Below, in pieces: positions 1 through 5,909 of a DNA stretch of 7,341 nt. Under the pieces are notes generated by a model. It searched no databases and had not been told where the DNA came from. It worked only from the letters and a program-made list of their open reading frames with translations. Numbering within the stretch: the first letter of the stretch is position 1; each line of letters starts with the position of its first letter. This DNA comes from JBEIVB01 sp040374085 (GTDB lineage Bacteria; Bacteroidota; Bacteroidia; UBA4408), in the NCBI GenBank assembly GCA_040374085.1, contig JBEIVB010000112.1, positions 1 through 7,341 of the forward strand, in the 5' to 3' direction. The position numbers and the translations under genes were made by a program.

Positions 1-78
1 GGTCTGAAGGTGTTTCGGGCAAAACCAAATGTGCAAAATACGTGTAGGCAGAAAAAAGATTTTTCTCAGGGGCGGAGG

Positions 79-99
79 GCGCGAAGTACAACTTCGCGC
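79..99. repeat. Perfect 9-bp inverted repeat, REP-like palindrome
   Basis: The arms GCGCGAAGT (79-87) and ACTTCGCGC (91-99) are exact reverse complements around a 3-nt ACA loop. There is no T-run directly after either arm, so it is not a simple intrinsic terminator. Short GC-capped palindromes of this kind in intergenic DNA are typical of REP elements mobilised by IS200-like RAYT transposases. Whether this one is repeated elsewhere in the genome cannot be seen from one window. Confidence 0.5.
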
Positions 100-269
100 T
101 TACAGAGTGGGCCTTGGATGCCGGCCTCGAAACCGCCCTGTTGCGCAGTGTTTTTTTTGCTTCGCCTCCCCTTGCGCTCCATCGGTTTTGCAAGGGTTCC
201 AAGAGGTCTAAACACCGGTTGCCCCATCATAAGCTGCAGCCAATATAATTACCCGGAGGTTTCACGATG

Positions 270-300
270 CACCCTGCCTGTGGCGGGTGTCCTTGCTTTT
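270..300 (+). terminator. Possible weak plus-strand terminator hairpin
   Basis: CACCC (270-274) pairs with GGGTG (285-289), and inside it GCC (276-278) pairs with GGC (282-284) around a TGT loop, leaving T275 bulged. A poor T-rich tail (TCCTTGCTTTT, 290-300) follows. It would end a plus-strand transcript entering from the left of the window, but no gene is visible upstream within the window, so this is only tentative. Confidence 0.22.
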
Positions 301-364
301 CATTACCATAAGTAGATGCCCTCCACAAAAAGCATCCTGCACAAGATGCCCATGCCACCCTCCC

Positions 365-398
365 AAAAAAAAGCATCCCCCGCCGAAGCAGGGGATGC
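365..398 (-). terminator. Rho-independent terminator of recA
   Basis: Read on the minus strand, the 8-bp stem GCATCCCC / GGGGATGC (arms 391-398 and 373-380) is topped, after a C/A mismatch, by a 2-bp GC stem and a 4-nt loop (384-387). It is followed directly by eight T on the minus strand (plus-strand A-run 365-372). It lies 75 bp past the recA stop codon, as expected for the end of a single-gene transcript. Confidence 0.9.
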
Positions 399-473
399 AG
401 GATTCCAATGGACCTCTTATTTCCTTTGGAAAGGATGGCAGGTTGCTGCTCCGCAGCAACCCAAACAAATTCC

Positions 474-1517
474 TTATGCCGGTGCCTGAGCTTTCGCTGC
501 CAAGGCTTCGCGGATTTTCGCTTCCAGCTCTTCGGCCAATTCCGGATTGTCGGTAAGCACCTGCTTGGCAGCATCGCGGCCCTGGCCAATGCGGGTTTCG
601 CCGTAAGAGTACCAGCTTCCGGCTTTCTTGATGACGTTGAGGTCTACACCCAAATCCACAATCTCGCCCAGTTTGCTGATGCCTTCTCCATATAAAATGT
701 CGAACTCGGCCTGGCGGAAGGGTGGAGCCACTTTGTTCTTCACGATTTTTACGCGAACGCGGTTGCCCGATACGCTGTCTCCGTCTTTCAGCTGACCAAT
801 GCGGCGGATGTCGAGACGCAGAGAGGCGTAGAATTTAAGGGCATTACCACCGGTGGTGGTTTCGGGGTTGCCAAACATCACCCCAATTTTTTCACGCAAT
901 TGGTTGATGAAAATGCAGCAACAATTGGTTTTGTTGATGGTGCCGGTGAGCTTGCGGAGGGCCTGAGACATCAAACGCGCCTGAAGGCCCATCTTGCTGT
1001 CGCCCATCTCGCCTTCAATCTCGCTTTTCGGCGTTAGGGCCGCCACAGAGTCGATGACGATGATGTCTATGGCACCCGAGCGGATCAGGTTTTCGGCAAT
1101 CTCCAAGGCCTGCTCTCCGTTGTCGGGCTGCGCAATCAGCAGGTTTTCGGTGTCCACCCCAAGCTTGGCCGCGTAGGTGCGGTCGAAGGCGTGTTCCGCA
1201 TCGATGAAGGCGGCAATGCCACCCGCTTTCTGAGCCTCGGCAATGGCGTGTATGGTTAAGGTGGTTTTACCCGAAGATTCCGGACCGTAGATCTCTACAA
1301 TCCTTCCTTTGGGATAGCCCCCTACGCCCAATGCCGCATCCAGGGCAATGGATCCGGAGGTAATGACCTCGGTATCTTCTACCGGCGTATCGCCCATCTT
1401 CATAATGGCGCCTTTGCCATAGGTCTTCTCAATTTTTTCCATTGTAAGCTGAAGGGCTTTCAGCTTCTCCCGATTCACTGCGTCCCGTACTTCGGGCTCT
1501 TTGGTTTCCTTTGCCAT
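474..1517 (-). CDS. recA: RecA, DNA recombinase / SOS co-protease
   Basis: RecA forms ATP-dependent filaments on single-stranded DNA, carries out strand exchange in recombinational repair, and where a LexA system exists stimulates LexA self-cleavage. The 347-residue protein has the usual family length and is complete. Visible landmarks are the Walker A motif GPESSGKT (78-85, K84), the catalytic Glu in FIDAEHAFD (E108), Walker B IIVIDS (D156), the FINQLR segment (203-208), and the DNA-binding L2 loop with GNPETTTGGNALKFYAS (216-232). The C-terminal tail is short (ALAAKAQAPA) and not acidic, unlike the E. coli tail. The ATG at 1515-1517 is preceded by an A-rich leader with no Shine-Dalgarno, usual for Bacteroidota. 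It is flanked by its own promoter element and terminator, so it is probably monocistronic. I see no obvious LexA-type operator. Identification is secure. Confidence 0.99.
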   Translation of the reverse strand: MAKETKEPEVRDAVNREKLKALQLTMEKIEKTYGKGAIMKMGDTPVEDTEVITSGSIALDAALGVGGYPKGRIVEIYGPESSGKTTLTIHAIAEAQKAGGIAAFIDAEHAFDRTYAAKLGVDTENLLIAQPDNGEQALEIAENLIRSGAIDIIVIDSVAALTPKSEIEGEMGDSKMGLQARLMSQALRKLTGTINKTNCCCIFINQLREKIGVMFGNPETTTGGNALKFYASLRLDIRRIGQLKDGDSVSGNRVRVKIVKNKVAPPFRQAEFDILYGEGISKLGEIVDLGVDLNVIKKAGSWYSYGETRIGQGRDAAKQVLTDNPELAEELEAKIREALAAKAQAPA

Positions 1518-1549
1518 ATCGATTGTTTTTGTTTTGTTTTCTATTTTGG

Positions 1550-1576
1550 TTGAGCCCCTTTGGAGGCTGTGCTCAA
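1550..1576 (-). promoter_or_regulatory. Hairpin in the predicted recA leader
   Basis: TTGAGC (1550-1555) and GCTCAA (1571-1576) are exact complements and could form a 6-bp stem in the recA 5' leader. A competing pairing, CCTTT (1557-1561) with AAAGG (1575-1579), shares bases 1575-1576 with it, so the two folds exclude each other. The position, 33 bases or more before the start codon, does not mask initiation directly. Function is unproven. Confidence 0.3.
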
Positions 1577-1605
1577 AGGACGTTGATTATTTCCCTCGTG
1601 CTCCG

Positions 1606-1613
1606 CAAATGTA
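1606..1613 (-). promoter_or_regulatory. Predicted recA promoter, -7 element
   Basis: On the minus strand the octamer reads TACATTTG, an exact match to the Bacteroidota sigma-A -7 consensus TAnnTTTG. Transcription would start near position 1600, giving a leader of about 80 nt before the recA ATG. No clear TTTG -33 element sits 19-21 bp upstream; that place is taken by the repeats at 1620-1648, which suggests an activator- or repressor-dependent promoter or simply a weak -33. Confidence 0.55.
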
Positions 1614-1619
1614 AGGCGA

Positions 1620-1648
1620 CTTTTCCACCTTTTATCCACTTTTATCGT
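1620..1648. repeat. Three 10-bp phased repeats upstream of recA
   Basis: On the plus strand three imperfect units follow each other: CTTTTCCAC (1620-1628), CTTTTATCCA (1629-1638) and CTTTTATCGT (1639-1648). The spacing is 9-10 bp, about one helical turn, so all units face the same side of the DNA. They cover the place of the -33 element of the recA promoter. Two stretches inside, TTTTCCACC (1621-1629) and TTATCCACT (1632-1640), also each differ by one base from a relaxed DnaA-box consensus (TTWTNCACA). This is a candidate regulatory site; the binding protein is unknown. Confidence 0.35.
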
Positions 1649-1683
1649 CGAAAACTTAATTCAAAACCCCGTAAAATTCCTAA

Positions 1684-1702
1684 CTAACTGAAAATCAGCT
1701 AG
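1684..1702. repeat. Inverted repeats in the tgt-recA spacer
   Basis: CTAACTGA (1684-1691) and TCAGCTAG (1695-1702) can pair over 8 positions with one G-T wobble and a 3-nt loop. A second hairpin, TTCGTT / AACGAA (1743-1757), lies just beyond the tgt stop codon. Neither has a clean T-run right after it in the tgt direction, so neither is a convincing intrinsic terminator, although T-rich stretches are common in this AT-rich spacer (1518-1763). They may still help to end tgt transcripts. No gene is visible in the spacer. Confidence 0.3.
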
Positions 1703-1763
1703 AAAAAATTTAGCCAAAAACTTAAAAAGGTTTCCGGCTTTCTTCGTTTATAACGAAAACCAT

Positions 1764-2900
1764 CTACAGGCGTTGGTCCAGCTTGGGTAGAATGCTGCGT
1801 TTCCAATCGGCAAAATCGCCTGCCAGAATGTGCTCCCGAGCCTGGCGCACCAGCCAGAGGTAGAAGCCTAGGTTGTGCACGCTGGCAATTTGAGCCGCCA
1901 GGCGCTCTTCGGCAATAAACAGGTGGCGCAAGTAGGCCAGGGTGTAGCTGCTGTCTACAAAGGTGTGCCCGCTGGGGTCTATAGGCGTAAATGCCCATTC
2001 CCATTTGCGGTTGCGTATGTTGATGATGCCCTCCGAGGTAAAGAGCATGCCGTTGCGGGCGTTGCGGGTGGGCATCACGCAGTCGAACATATCCACACCG
2101 AGGGCGATGTTCTCGAGCAGGTTGGCCGGCGTACCCACACCCATGAGGTATCGGGGTTTGTCTTTAGGCAAAATGTCGCAAACCAGCTCCGCCATGCGGT
2201 ACATCACTTCAGCCGGCTCGCCCACCGATAATCCGCCAATGGCATTTCCGGCCCGGTTGGCTTCGGCTATGGTTTCGGCCGAGATGCGGCGCAGGTCGGG
2301 ATAGGTGCTGCCCTGCACTATGGGAAAGAGCTGCTGGTCGTGGCCGTAGCGCGGTTGGGTTTGGTCTATGCGCGCTATGCAGCGTTTGAGCCAGCGGTGG
2401 GTGAGGTCCATAGACCGGCGGGCATAATTATAATCGCAAGGATATGGGGTGCACTCGTCGAAGGCCATAAGGATATCGGACCCAATGCTGCGCTGTATGT
2501 CCATGGCGCTTTCCGGAGTGAAGGTGTGAACCGACCCATCGATGTGGGAGGCGAAGCGCACGCCTTCCTCGTGTATTTTTCGGTTGGTGCTGAGGCTGTA
2601 CACTTGATAGCCTCCGCTGTCGGTGAGGATGGGGCGGTCCCAGCCCATAAACGCATGCAACCCGCCGGCCGCCTCCAGCACGTCTGTTCCCGGCCTCAGA
2701 TAGAGGTGGTAGGTGTTGCCCAAGATGATGCGCGCATCGATGTCGTTGGCCAGCTCGCGTTGGTGCACGGCTTTCACAGTGCCCACGGTACCCACCGGCA
2801 TGAAGATGGGGGTAGGAATGGAACCGTGATCGGTTACCACCATGCCCGCGCGGGCTTTGCTGCCGGGGTCGAGGTGTTGAAGCTGAAAGGAGAAAGGCAT
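1764..2900 (-). CDS. tgt: Queuine tRNA-ribosyltransferase (Tgt)
   Basis: Tgt exchanges guanine 34 in the anticodon of GUN tRNAs (Asp, Asn, His, Tyr) for a queuosine precursor base. The 378 residues form one full-length TGT barrel. Visible are DSGGYQ (94-99, with the general-base Asp D94), QG (196-197) and GGLSVGE (222-228) of the base pocket, and DMFDCVMPTRNARNG (270-284) with the nucleophile D273 by comparison with Zymomonas D280. The classical zinc site CxCxxC...H is absent: the aligned positions are G311, T313 and D316, and only H342 (in HNL) remains. From memory this loss is usual in Bacteroidota Tgt, so the gene is probably functional. The start is the ATG at 2898-2900; no Shine-Dalgarno. 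The gene stands divergent from the glycosyltransferase operon; no good TAnnTTTG promoter is visible for it. Confidence 0.97.
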   Translation of the reverse strand: MPFSFQLQHLDPGSKARAGMVVTDHGSIPTPIFMPVGTVGTVKAVHQRELANDIDARIILGNTYHLYLRPGTDVLEAAGGLHAFMGWDRPILTDSGGYQVYSLSTNRKIHEEGVRFASHIDGSVHTFTPESAMDIQRSIGSDILMAFDECTPYPCDYNYARRSMDLTHRWLKRCIARIDQTQPRYGHDQQLFPIVQGSTYPDLRRISAETIAEANRAGNAIGGLSVGEPAEVMYRMAELVCDILPKDKPRYLMGVGTPANLLENIALGVDMFDCVMPTRNARNGMLFTSEGIINIRNRKWEWAFTPIDPSGHTFVDSSYTLAYLRHLFIAEERLAAQIASVHNLGFYLWLVRQAREHILAGDFADWKRSILPKLDQRL

Positions 2901-2996
2901 AAGGTTGCAAAAGCCGCAGCAAAGGAAAGAAAATTACACGCGTGCCTGTTAACAAGGAGTGTTTGATAACTCCCCCGCTTTTGCACATCGCCTTGG

Positions 2997-3027
2997 TTTC
3001 TGCTTGCTGCCCAACGATGTACTTTTG
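2997..3027 (+). promoter_or_regulatory. Predicted promoter of the GT-sigma-rsmG-osmC operon
   Basis: The octamer TACTTTTG (3020-3027) matches the Bacteroidota -7 consensus TAnnTTTG exactly. A TTTC (2997-3000) lies 19 bp upstream, one base off the -33 consensus TTTG at the right distance. Transcription would begin around 3031-3035. That would place the in-frame ATG codons at 2942 and 3017 outside the transcript and favours a later start of the glycosyltransferase. The match is by eye only. Confidence 0.5.
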
Positions 3028-3046
3028 CACGTTTCAAAATAACAAA

Positions 3047-4195
3047 GTGATTTTTTCAATCGACCCCCAGTTGGCTTTCTGGATGAGCGTAGGTTTTGGC
3101 TCTCTTGCCGCCCTCTCGCTCTGCGTGCTGTTGGGCGTGTATCTGGTGTCATGGGGCCGACTGGCCTTTCGGAAACTACCCGAGTACGAAGCTTCTAACG
3201 AGCCCGTCTCGGTGGTGATCTGCGCGCGCAACGAAGCCCAGAATCTGTTCCGCAACCTGCCCTTGGTGTTTCAGCAAGATTACCCAACGTTCCAGGTGGT
3301 GGTGGTGAACGATTGCAGCGTGGATGAGTCGGAAGACATTCTCGAAGAGTTCCAAAAGAAGCATCCCAACCTGCACGTAGTCAATTTAAAGGAAGACGAG
3401 ATCCGCGATCACGATAAGAAGTTGGCTATAACCATCGGCATCAAGGGCGCGCGCTACGAGCGCATGATTTTCACCGATGCCGATTGCATTCCCGCAGGCA
3501 ACCAGTGGCTTCGGCACATGGCCTCTGCCTTTCGCCCGGGCATAGAAGTGGTGGTGGGCTACAGCCCCTACCGCAAAACATCGGGCTTCATCAACCGCCT
3601 CATCCGCTACGATGCGTTTGTAGGAGCGGTGCAATACCTCAGCGCTGCTCTGGGAGGCAAACCCTACATGGCCGTGGGACGAAACATGGGCTACACCAAA
3701 ACCCTGTTTTTTGCCAACCGGGGATTCGCCACGCATTACCACATCCAAAGCGGCGACGACGATCTGTTTGTCAACAAAGTAGCAAGGGCAGATAACACTG
3801 CTGTTGTGGTGCATCCCGATGCCGTTACCTATACCGAACCGAAAAAAACGTTTAAAGCCTGGCGCATCCAGAAACGCAGACACCTCAGCACGGCTCGCTA
3901 TTATAAAACCGCCGACAAAACCCGCTTGGGTGTACACCTGGCTGCTCAGTACGGCTTTCTGTTCGGTGTGGTGCCCTTTGCCTTTTTTCAGGCCATTCCC
4001 CATCAGGTATGGATTGCCCTGGGTGCTTTGGTCTTGAAATGGATGGTGCAGATGGCGGTGCTGGCAAAAGCCGGACAAAGGCTCCAGGCCCGCGACCTCT
4101 GGTTTTTTTCGCCTATCTTTGAATTGCTGCTGATGGGACTTTTCCCCTTCTGGCATTTGGCTAACCGTTTTGTGAAACGCCACAGATGGAAATAA
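3047..4195 (+). CDS. Membrane-bound family 2 glycosyltransferase
   Basis: A GT-A fold glycosyltransferase that probably transfers a nucleotide-activated sugar on the cytoplasmic face of the inner membrane; donor and acceptor are unknown. Counting from the GTG at 3047 (382 residues), there is one membrane segment at about 12-37, then the catalytic domain with SVVICARNEAQN, VVNDCS (D89), the metal-binding TDAD (D144, D146), GDDD (236-239) and a QKRRH variant (275-279) of the QxxRW motif. Three further hydrophobic segments lie at about 302-317, 321-340 and 351-372. This is the architecture of processive, hyaluronan/PNAG-synthase-like GT2 enzymes. The GTG has a good A-rich leader and lies just after the predicted promoter. 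The next option is ATG 3083 (370 residues); ATG 3017 or 2942 would lengthen the N-terminus by 10 or 35 residues. First gene of a tight operon; its last 10 bp overlap the sigma-factor gene. Confidence 0.9.
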   Translation: MIFSIDPQLAFWMSVGFGSLAALSLCVLLGVYLVSWGRLAFRKLPEYEASNEPVSVVICARNEAQNLFRNLPLVFQQDYPTFQVVVVNDCSVDESEDILEEFQKKHPNLHVVNLKEDEIRDHDKKLAITIGIKGARYERMIFTDADCIPAGNQWLRHMASAFRPGIEVVVGYSPYRKTSGFINRLIRYDAFVGAVQYLSAALGGKPYMAVGRNMGYTKTLFFANRGFATHYHIQSGDDDLFVNKVARADNTAVVVHPDAVTYTEPKKTFKAWRIQKRRHLSTARYYKTADKTRLGVHLAAQYGFLFGVVPFAFFQAIPHQVWIALGALVLKWMVQMAVLAKAGQRLQARDLWFFSPIFELLLMGLFPFWHLANRFVKRHRWK

Positions 4196-4794
4196 ACAAC
4201 AACTTATCGGATAAAGCTCAGCACGACTTCAAGTTGGTGAGGGCGGCTCTCGACGATGGCGATCAGCGTGCATACGCCGAGCTCATGGAGCGGTATAGGG
4301 ATTCTATATATTTCATGTTGTTAAAAATGGTGCGGGTGAAGGACGATGCCGACGACCTTACCATTGAAGCCTTTGGCAAAGCCTTTAAGCGCCTCAGCCA
4401 GTACACCCCCAACTTTGCCTTCAGCACCTGGCTCTTTAAAATTGCCACCAACAACGCCATCGATTACCTCAGAAGGAAAAAGAACAACACCTTAAGTCTG
4501 GATAAAAGCTTCGAGAACGACGAAGGGGGAGAGTTCACCATGGAGGTAGCCACCGAGGGTCCTGATCCGGAGGAGAAAGTAATCCGCAAAGAAAAAATAC
4601 GCTTAATGCGTGCGGTGGTAGAGAAGCTCAAGCCCAACTACCGCATGCTGGTAGAGATGCGTTACTTTGATGAGCTTTCGTACGAGGAGATCAGCGTTCG
4701 CCTCGACCTTCCCATTGGCACCGTAAAAGCCCAGCTTTTCCGTGCACGGGAGCTGCTCTACAACATTATGAAAAACGCCCAGCACCGCATTTGA
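4186..4794 (+). CDS. RNA polymerase sigma-70 family factor, ECF-like
   Basis: A 202-residue sigma factor with only regions 2 and 4. Region 2 spans about 27-97: DDADDLTIEAFGKAF (53-67) is the core-binding region 2.2, and FSTWLFKIATNNAIDYLRR (79-97) is the -10-melting/recognition part. A charged linker (98-138) carries an acidic stretch FENDEGGEF. Region 4 (about 139-196) has the helix-turn-helix LSYEEISVRLDLPIGTVKAQ (164-183) for the upstream element. The length fits the ECF class. No anti-sigma factor or regulatory partner lies next to it. Its ATG is inside the end of the glycosyltransferase gene (10-bp overlap), and its TGA overlaps the rsmG ATG by 1 bp, so expression seems tied to that operon. 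Family assignment is firm; the regulon is unknown. Confidence 0.96.
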   Translation: MEINNNLSDKAQHDFKLVRAALDDGDQRAYAELMERYRDSIYFMLLKMVRVKDDADDLTIEAFGKAFKRLSQYTPNFAFSTWLFKIATNNAIDYLRRKKNNTLSLDKSFENDEGGEFTMEVATEGPDPEEKVIRKEKIRLMRAVVEKLKPNYRMLVEMRYFDELSYEEISVRLDLPIGTVKAQLFRARELLYNIMKNAQHRI

Positions 4795-5468
4795 TGGCGG
4801 AGGTGGTTTCATTGCTTAAACGTTATTTCGATGGCCTCACCCCGAGGCAACAAGAGCAGTATGCCGCTATGCCCGAGCTGTATTCCGAGTGGAACGCCCG
4901 CATCAACGTGGTATCGAGGCAAGACCTGGAGCATCTGGCCGAGCGCCACATCCTGCACAGCCTAAGCATTGCCGCCTACGCCGATTTTGCGCCCGGCACC
5001 CGCCTACTCGATGTAGGCACGGGCGGCGGTTTTCCGGGCATTCCTTTGGCCATTTTGTTTCCCGAGTGCGAATGGGTGCTGGTAGACAGCATCGGCAAAA
5101 AAATACAGGTGGTGCAGGCCGTTGCAGAGGCCTTGGGTTTGAAAAACGTTGCCGCTCATCATCAACGCGCCGAGCAAACCAAGGGCACCTTCGATTTTGT
5201 GGTAACCCGCGCCGTTGCCCGCTTGGCCACGCTGTATCCCTGGGTGCAACAAAAGATCCACAACAACCAACGCAACGAACTCGAGAACGGAATCTTGGCC
5301 TTGAAAGGCGGCGATTTGGCCGAGGAGATTGCCGAGCTCACCGCCATCATGGCCAGGGGCAAGCGCGTGCCCGCACACTGCATAGAACGTCACAAGCTCT
5401 ACGAGGCTTTTCCTTTGCCCTTTTTTGAAACCAAGCAGTTGGTGTATGTAAAGCGCCACTGCGTATAA
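4794..5468 (+). CDS. rsmG: RsmG, 16S rRNA (guanine-N7) methyltransferase
   Basis: RsmG (GidB) uses S-adenosylmethionine to make m7G527 (E. coli numbering) in 16S rRNA; its loss gives low-level streptomycin resistance in several bacteria. The 224-residue protein has the family's usual length. Visible are YSEWNARINVVSR (30-42), RHILHSL (51-57), the SAM-binding loop LLDVGTGGGFPGIPLA (71-86), the acidic residue after strand 2 in VLVDS (D98), the KNVAAHHQRAE segment (117-127), and FDFVVTRAVA (133-142). The start is the ATG at 4794-4796, sharing its A with the TGA of the sigma gene (TGATG). A TTG at 4791 would add one residue and is less likely. Away from an oriC/gidA context, it sits here in a mixed operon. 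Confidence 0.97.
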   Translation: MAEVVSLLKRYFDGLTPRQQEQYAAMPELYSEWNARINVVSRQDLEHLAERHILHSLSIAAYADFAPGTRLLDVGTGGGFPGIPLAILFPECEWVLVDSIGKKIQVVQAVAEALGLKNVAAHHQRAEQTKGTFDFVVTRAVARLATLYPWVQQKIHNNQRNELENGILALKGGDLAEEIAELTAIMARGKRVPAHCIERHKLYEAFPLPFFETKQLVYVKRHCV

Positions 5469-5478
5469 ATCTTTCGTT

Positions 5479-5898
5479 ATGCAACACAACGTGCACACCA
5501 CCTGGGAAGGCAACGACCATTTTGTGGCGGTGGTAAACGATGTGCCGGTGGCCATGGATCCCACGCCCGGCCAAGGCGCAAGCCCCAAGAAGCTGCTGCT
5601 GGCCGGCTTGGCCGGGTGCACGGGCATCGATGTGGTAGACATGCTCCGAAAAATGCGCGCGCTGCCCGAATCGTTCCGCCTCGAAGCATCGGCCGAGCTC
5701 ACCGACGAACACCCCAAGGTGTATGCCAGCATTCACTTGCGTTATATTTTCGGTGGACCCCACCTCGATGCGGCCAAGATTGAGAAGGCGGTAACCTTAT
5801 CGAAAACGAAGTACTGCGGGGTAAGCGCCATGCTGGCCAAGGCCTCCAACATTACCTTCGAGGTGGTGCTGGAGCCCGCTTCACCCGCGAATGGGTAG
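5479..5898 (+). CDS. OsmC/YhfA-like thiol-dependent peroxidase family protein
   Basis: The 139 residues fit the OsmC/Ohr superfamily, whose members reduce organic hydroperoxides using two conserved cysteines. Both are present: C47 in LAGLAGCTGIDVVDML and C113 in KYCGVSAML. The DPTPGQGASPKKLLLAGLAG region (27-46) and the CTGIDVV form resemble the E. coli YhfA-like branch more than classical OsmC or Ohr, whose substrate is less clear. It is cytoplasmic, with no signal peptide. The ATG lies 10 bp after the rsmG stop, without its own visible promoter, so it is the last gene of the operon. The stop codon and final codons form part of the terminator stem, and the last 18 bp overlap the convergent minus-strand gene. 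Family is well supported; the exact substrate is not. Confidence 0.93.
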   Translation: MQHNVHTTWEGNDHFVAVVNDVPVAMDPTPGQGASPKKLLLAGLAGCTGIDVVDMLRKMRALPESFRLEASAELTDEHPKVYASIHLRYIFGGPHLDAAKIEKAVTLSKTKYCGVSAMLAKASNITFEVVLEPASPANG

Positions 5899-5909
5899 CG
5901 GTTTTTTTT
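5876..5909 (+). terminator. Intrinsic terminator of the plus-strand operon
   Basis: CCGCT (5876-5880) pairs with AGCGG (5897-5901), and ACCC (5883-5886) with GGGT (5893-5896), around the loop GCGAAT, leaving a 2-nt bulge (5881-5882). Eight T follow at once (5902-5909), then C and four more T. The stem includes the last codons and the TAG stop of the OsmC gene, and the whole element lies within the coding sequence of the opposing gene. On the minus strand there is no T-run after the stem, so it acts in one direction only. Confidence 0.9.

Larger units (their letters stand above)
1..364. other. Gene-free left end with folded DNA elements
   Basis: I find no credible gene here. The open frames that cross it give low-complexity, Pro/Arg/Cys-rich translations without family character, and none has a plausible start context. 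What can be seen is a perfect 9-bp palindrome at 79-99, a possible outer pairing of 67-75 with 133-140 (one bulged G), a run of eight T at 151-158, an AT-only hairpin at 51-65, and a GC-rich hairpin at 270-289. The segment lies beyond the recA terminator, so it is not part of the recA transcript. It could be plain intergenic DNA, a REP-like element, or an unannotated small RNA; the sequence alone does not decide. Confidence 0.6.

Noticed and set aside
141..158. T8 run at 151-158 as an intrinsic terminator by itself
   Set aside because: The only local stem directly before it (CTG/CAG around 138-148) is too short and weak; it is considered only as part of the larger element.
10..315. 101-residue plus-strand open frame at the left end
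   Set aside because: It runs through the palindrome and the T8 run and gives a low-complexity, Arg/Pro/Ser-rich sequence; nothing supports coding.
1..473. tRNA or other structural RNA gene left of recA
   Set aside because: No tRNA acceptor, anticodon or T-arm arrangement (GTTCGANNC) can be traced, and the stems seen do not form a cloverleaf of tRNA size.
1518..1763. A LexA/SOS box upstream of recA
   Set aside because: No CTG-N10-CAG or GAAC-N4-GTTC type palindrome was seen in the promoter region, so no SOS operator is claimed.
1764..2900. tgt as a pseudogene because of the missing zinc ligands
   Set aside because: The frame is intact and full length, the catalytic and base-binding residues are all present, and the loss of cysteines fits what I recall of Bacteroidota Tgt.
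2340..2966. 208-residue plus-strand open frame across tgt
   Set aside because: It lies opposite well-conserved Tgt coding sequence, and its Ala/His/Gly/Val-rich translation is a typical antisense shadow.
3386..4183. 265-residue open frame on the minus strand inside the glycosyltransferase gene
   Set aside because: It is antisense to a gene with clear GT2 motifs, its translation has no family character, and it has no separate upstream signals. It is a shadow of GC-rich coding sequence.
5004..5732. 242-residue minus-strand open frame across rsmG and the OsmC gene
   Set aside because: Both genes underneath are firmly identified on the plus strand; the frame crosses two of them and resembles no protein.
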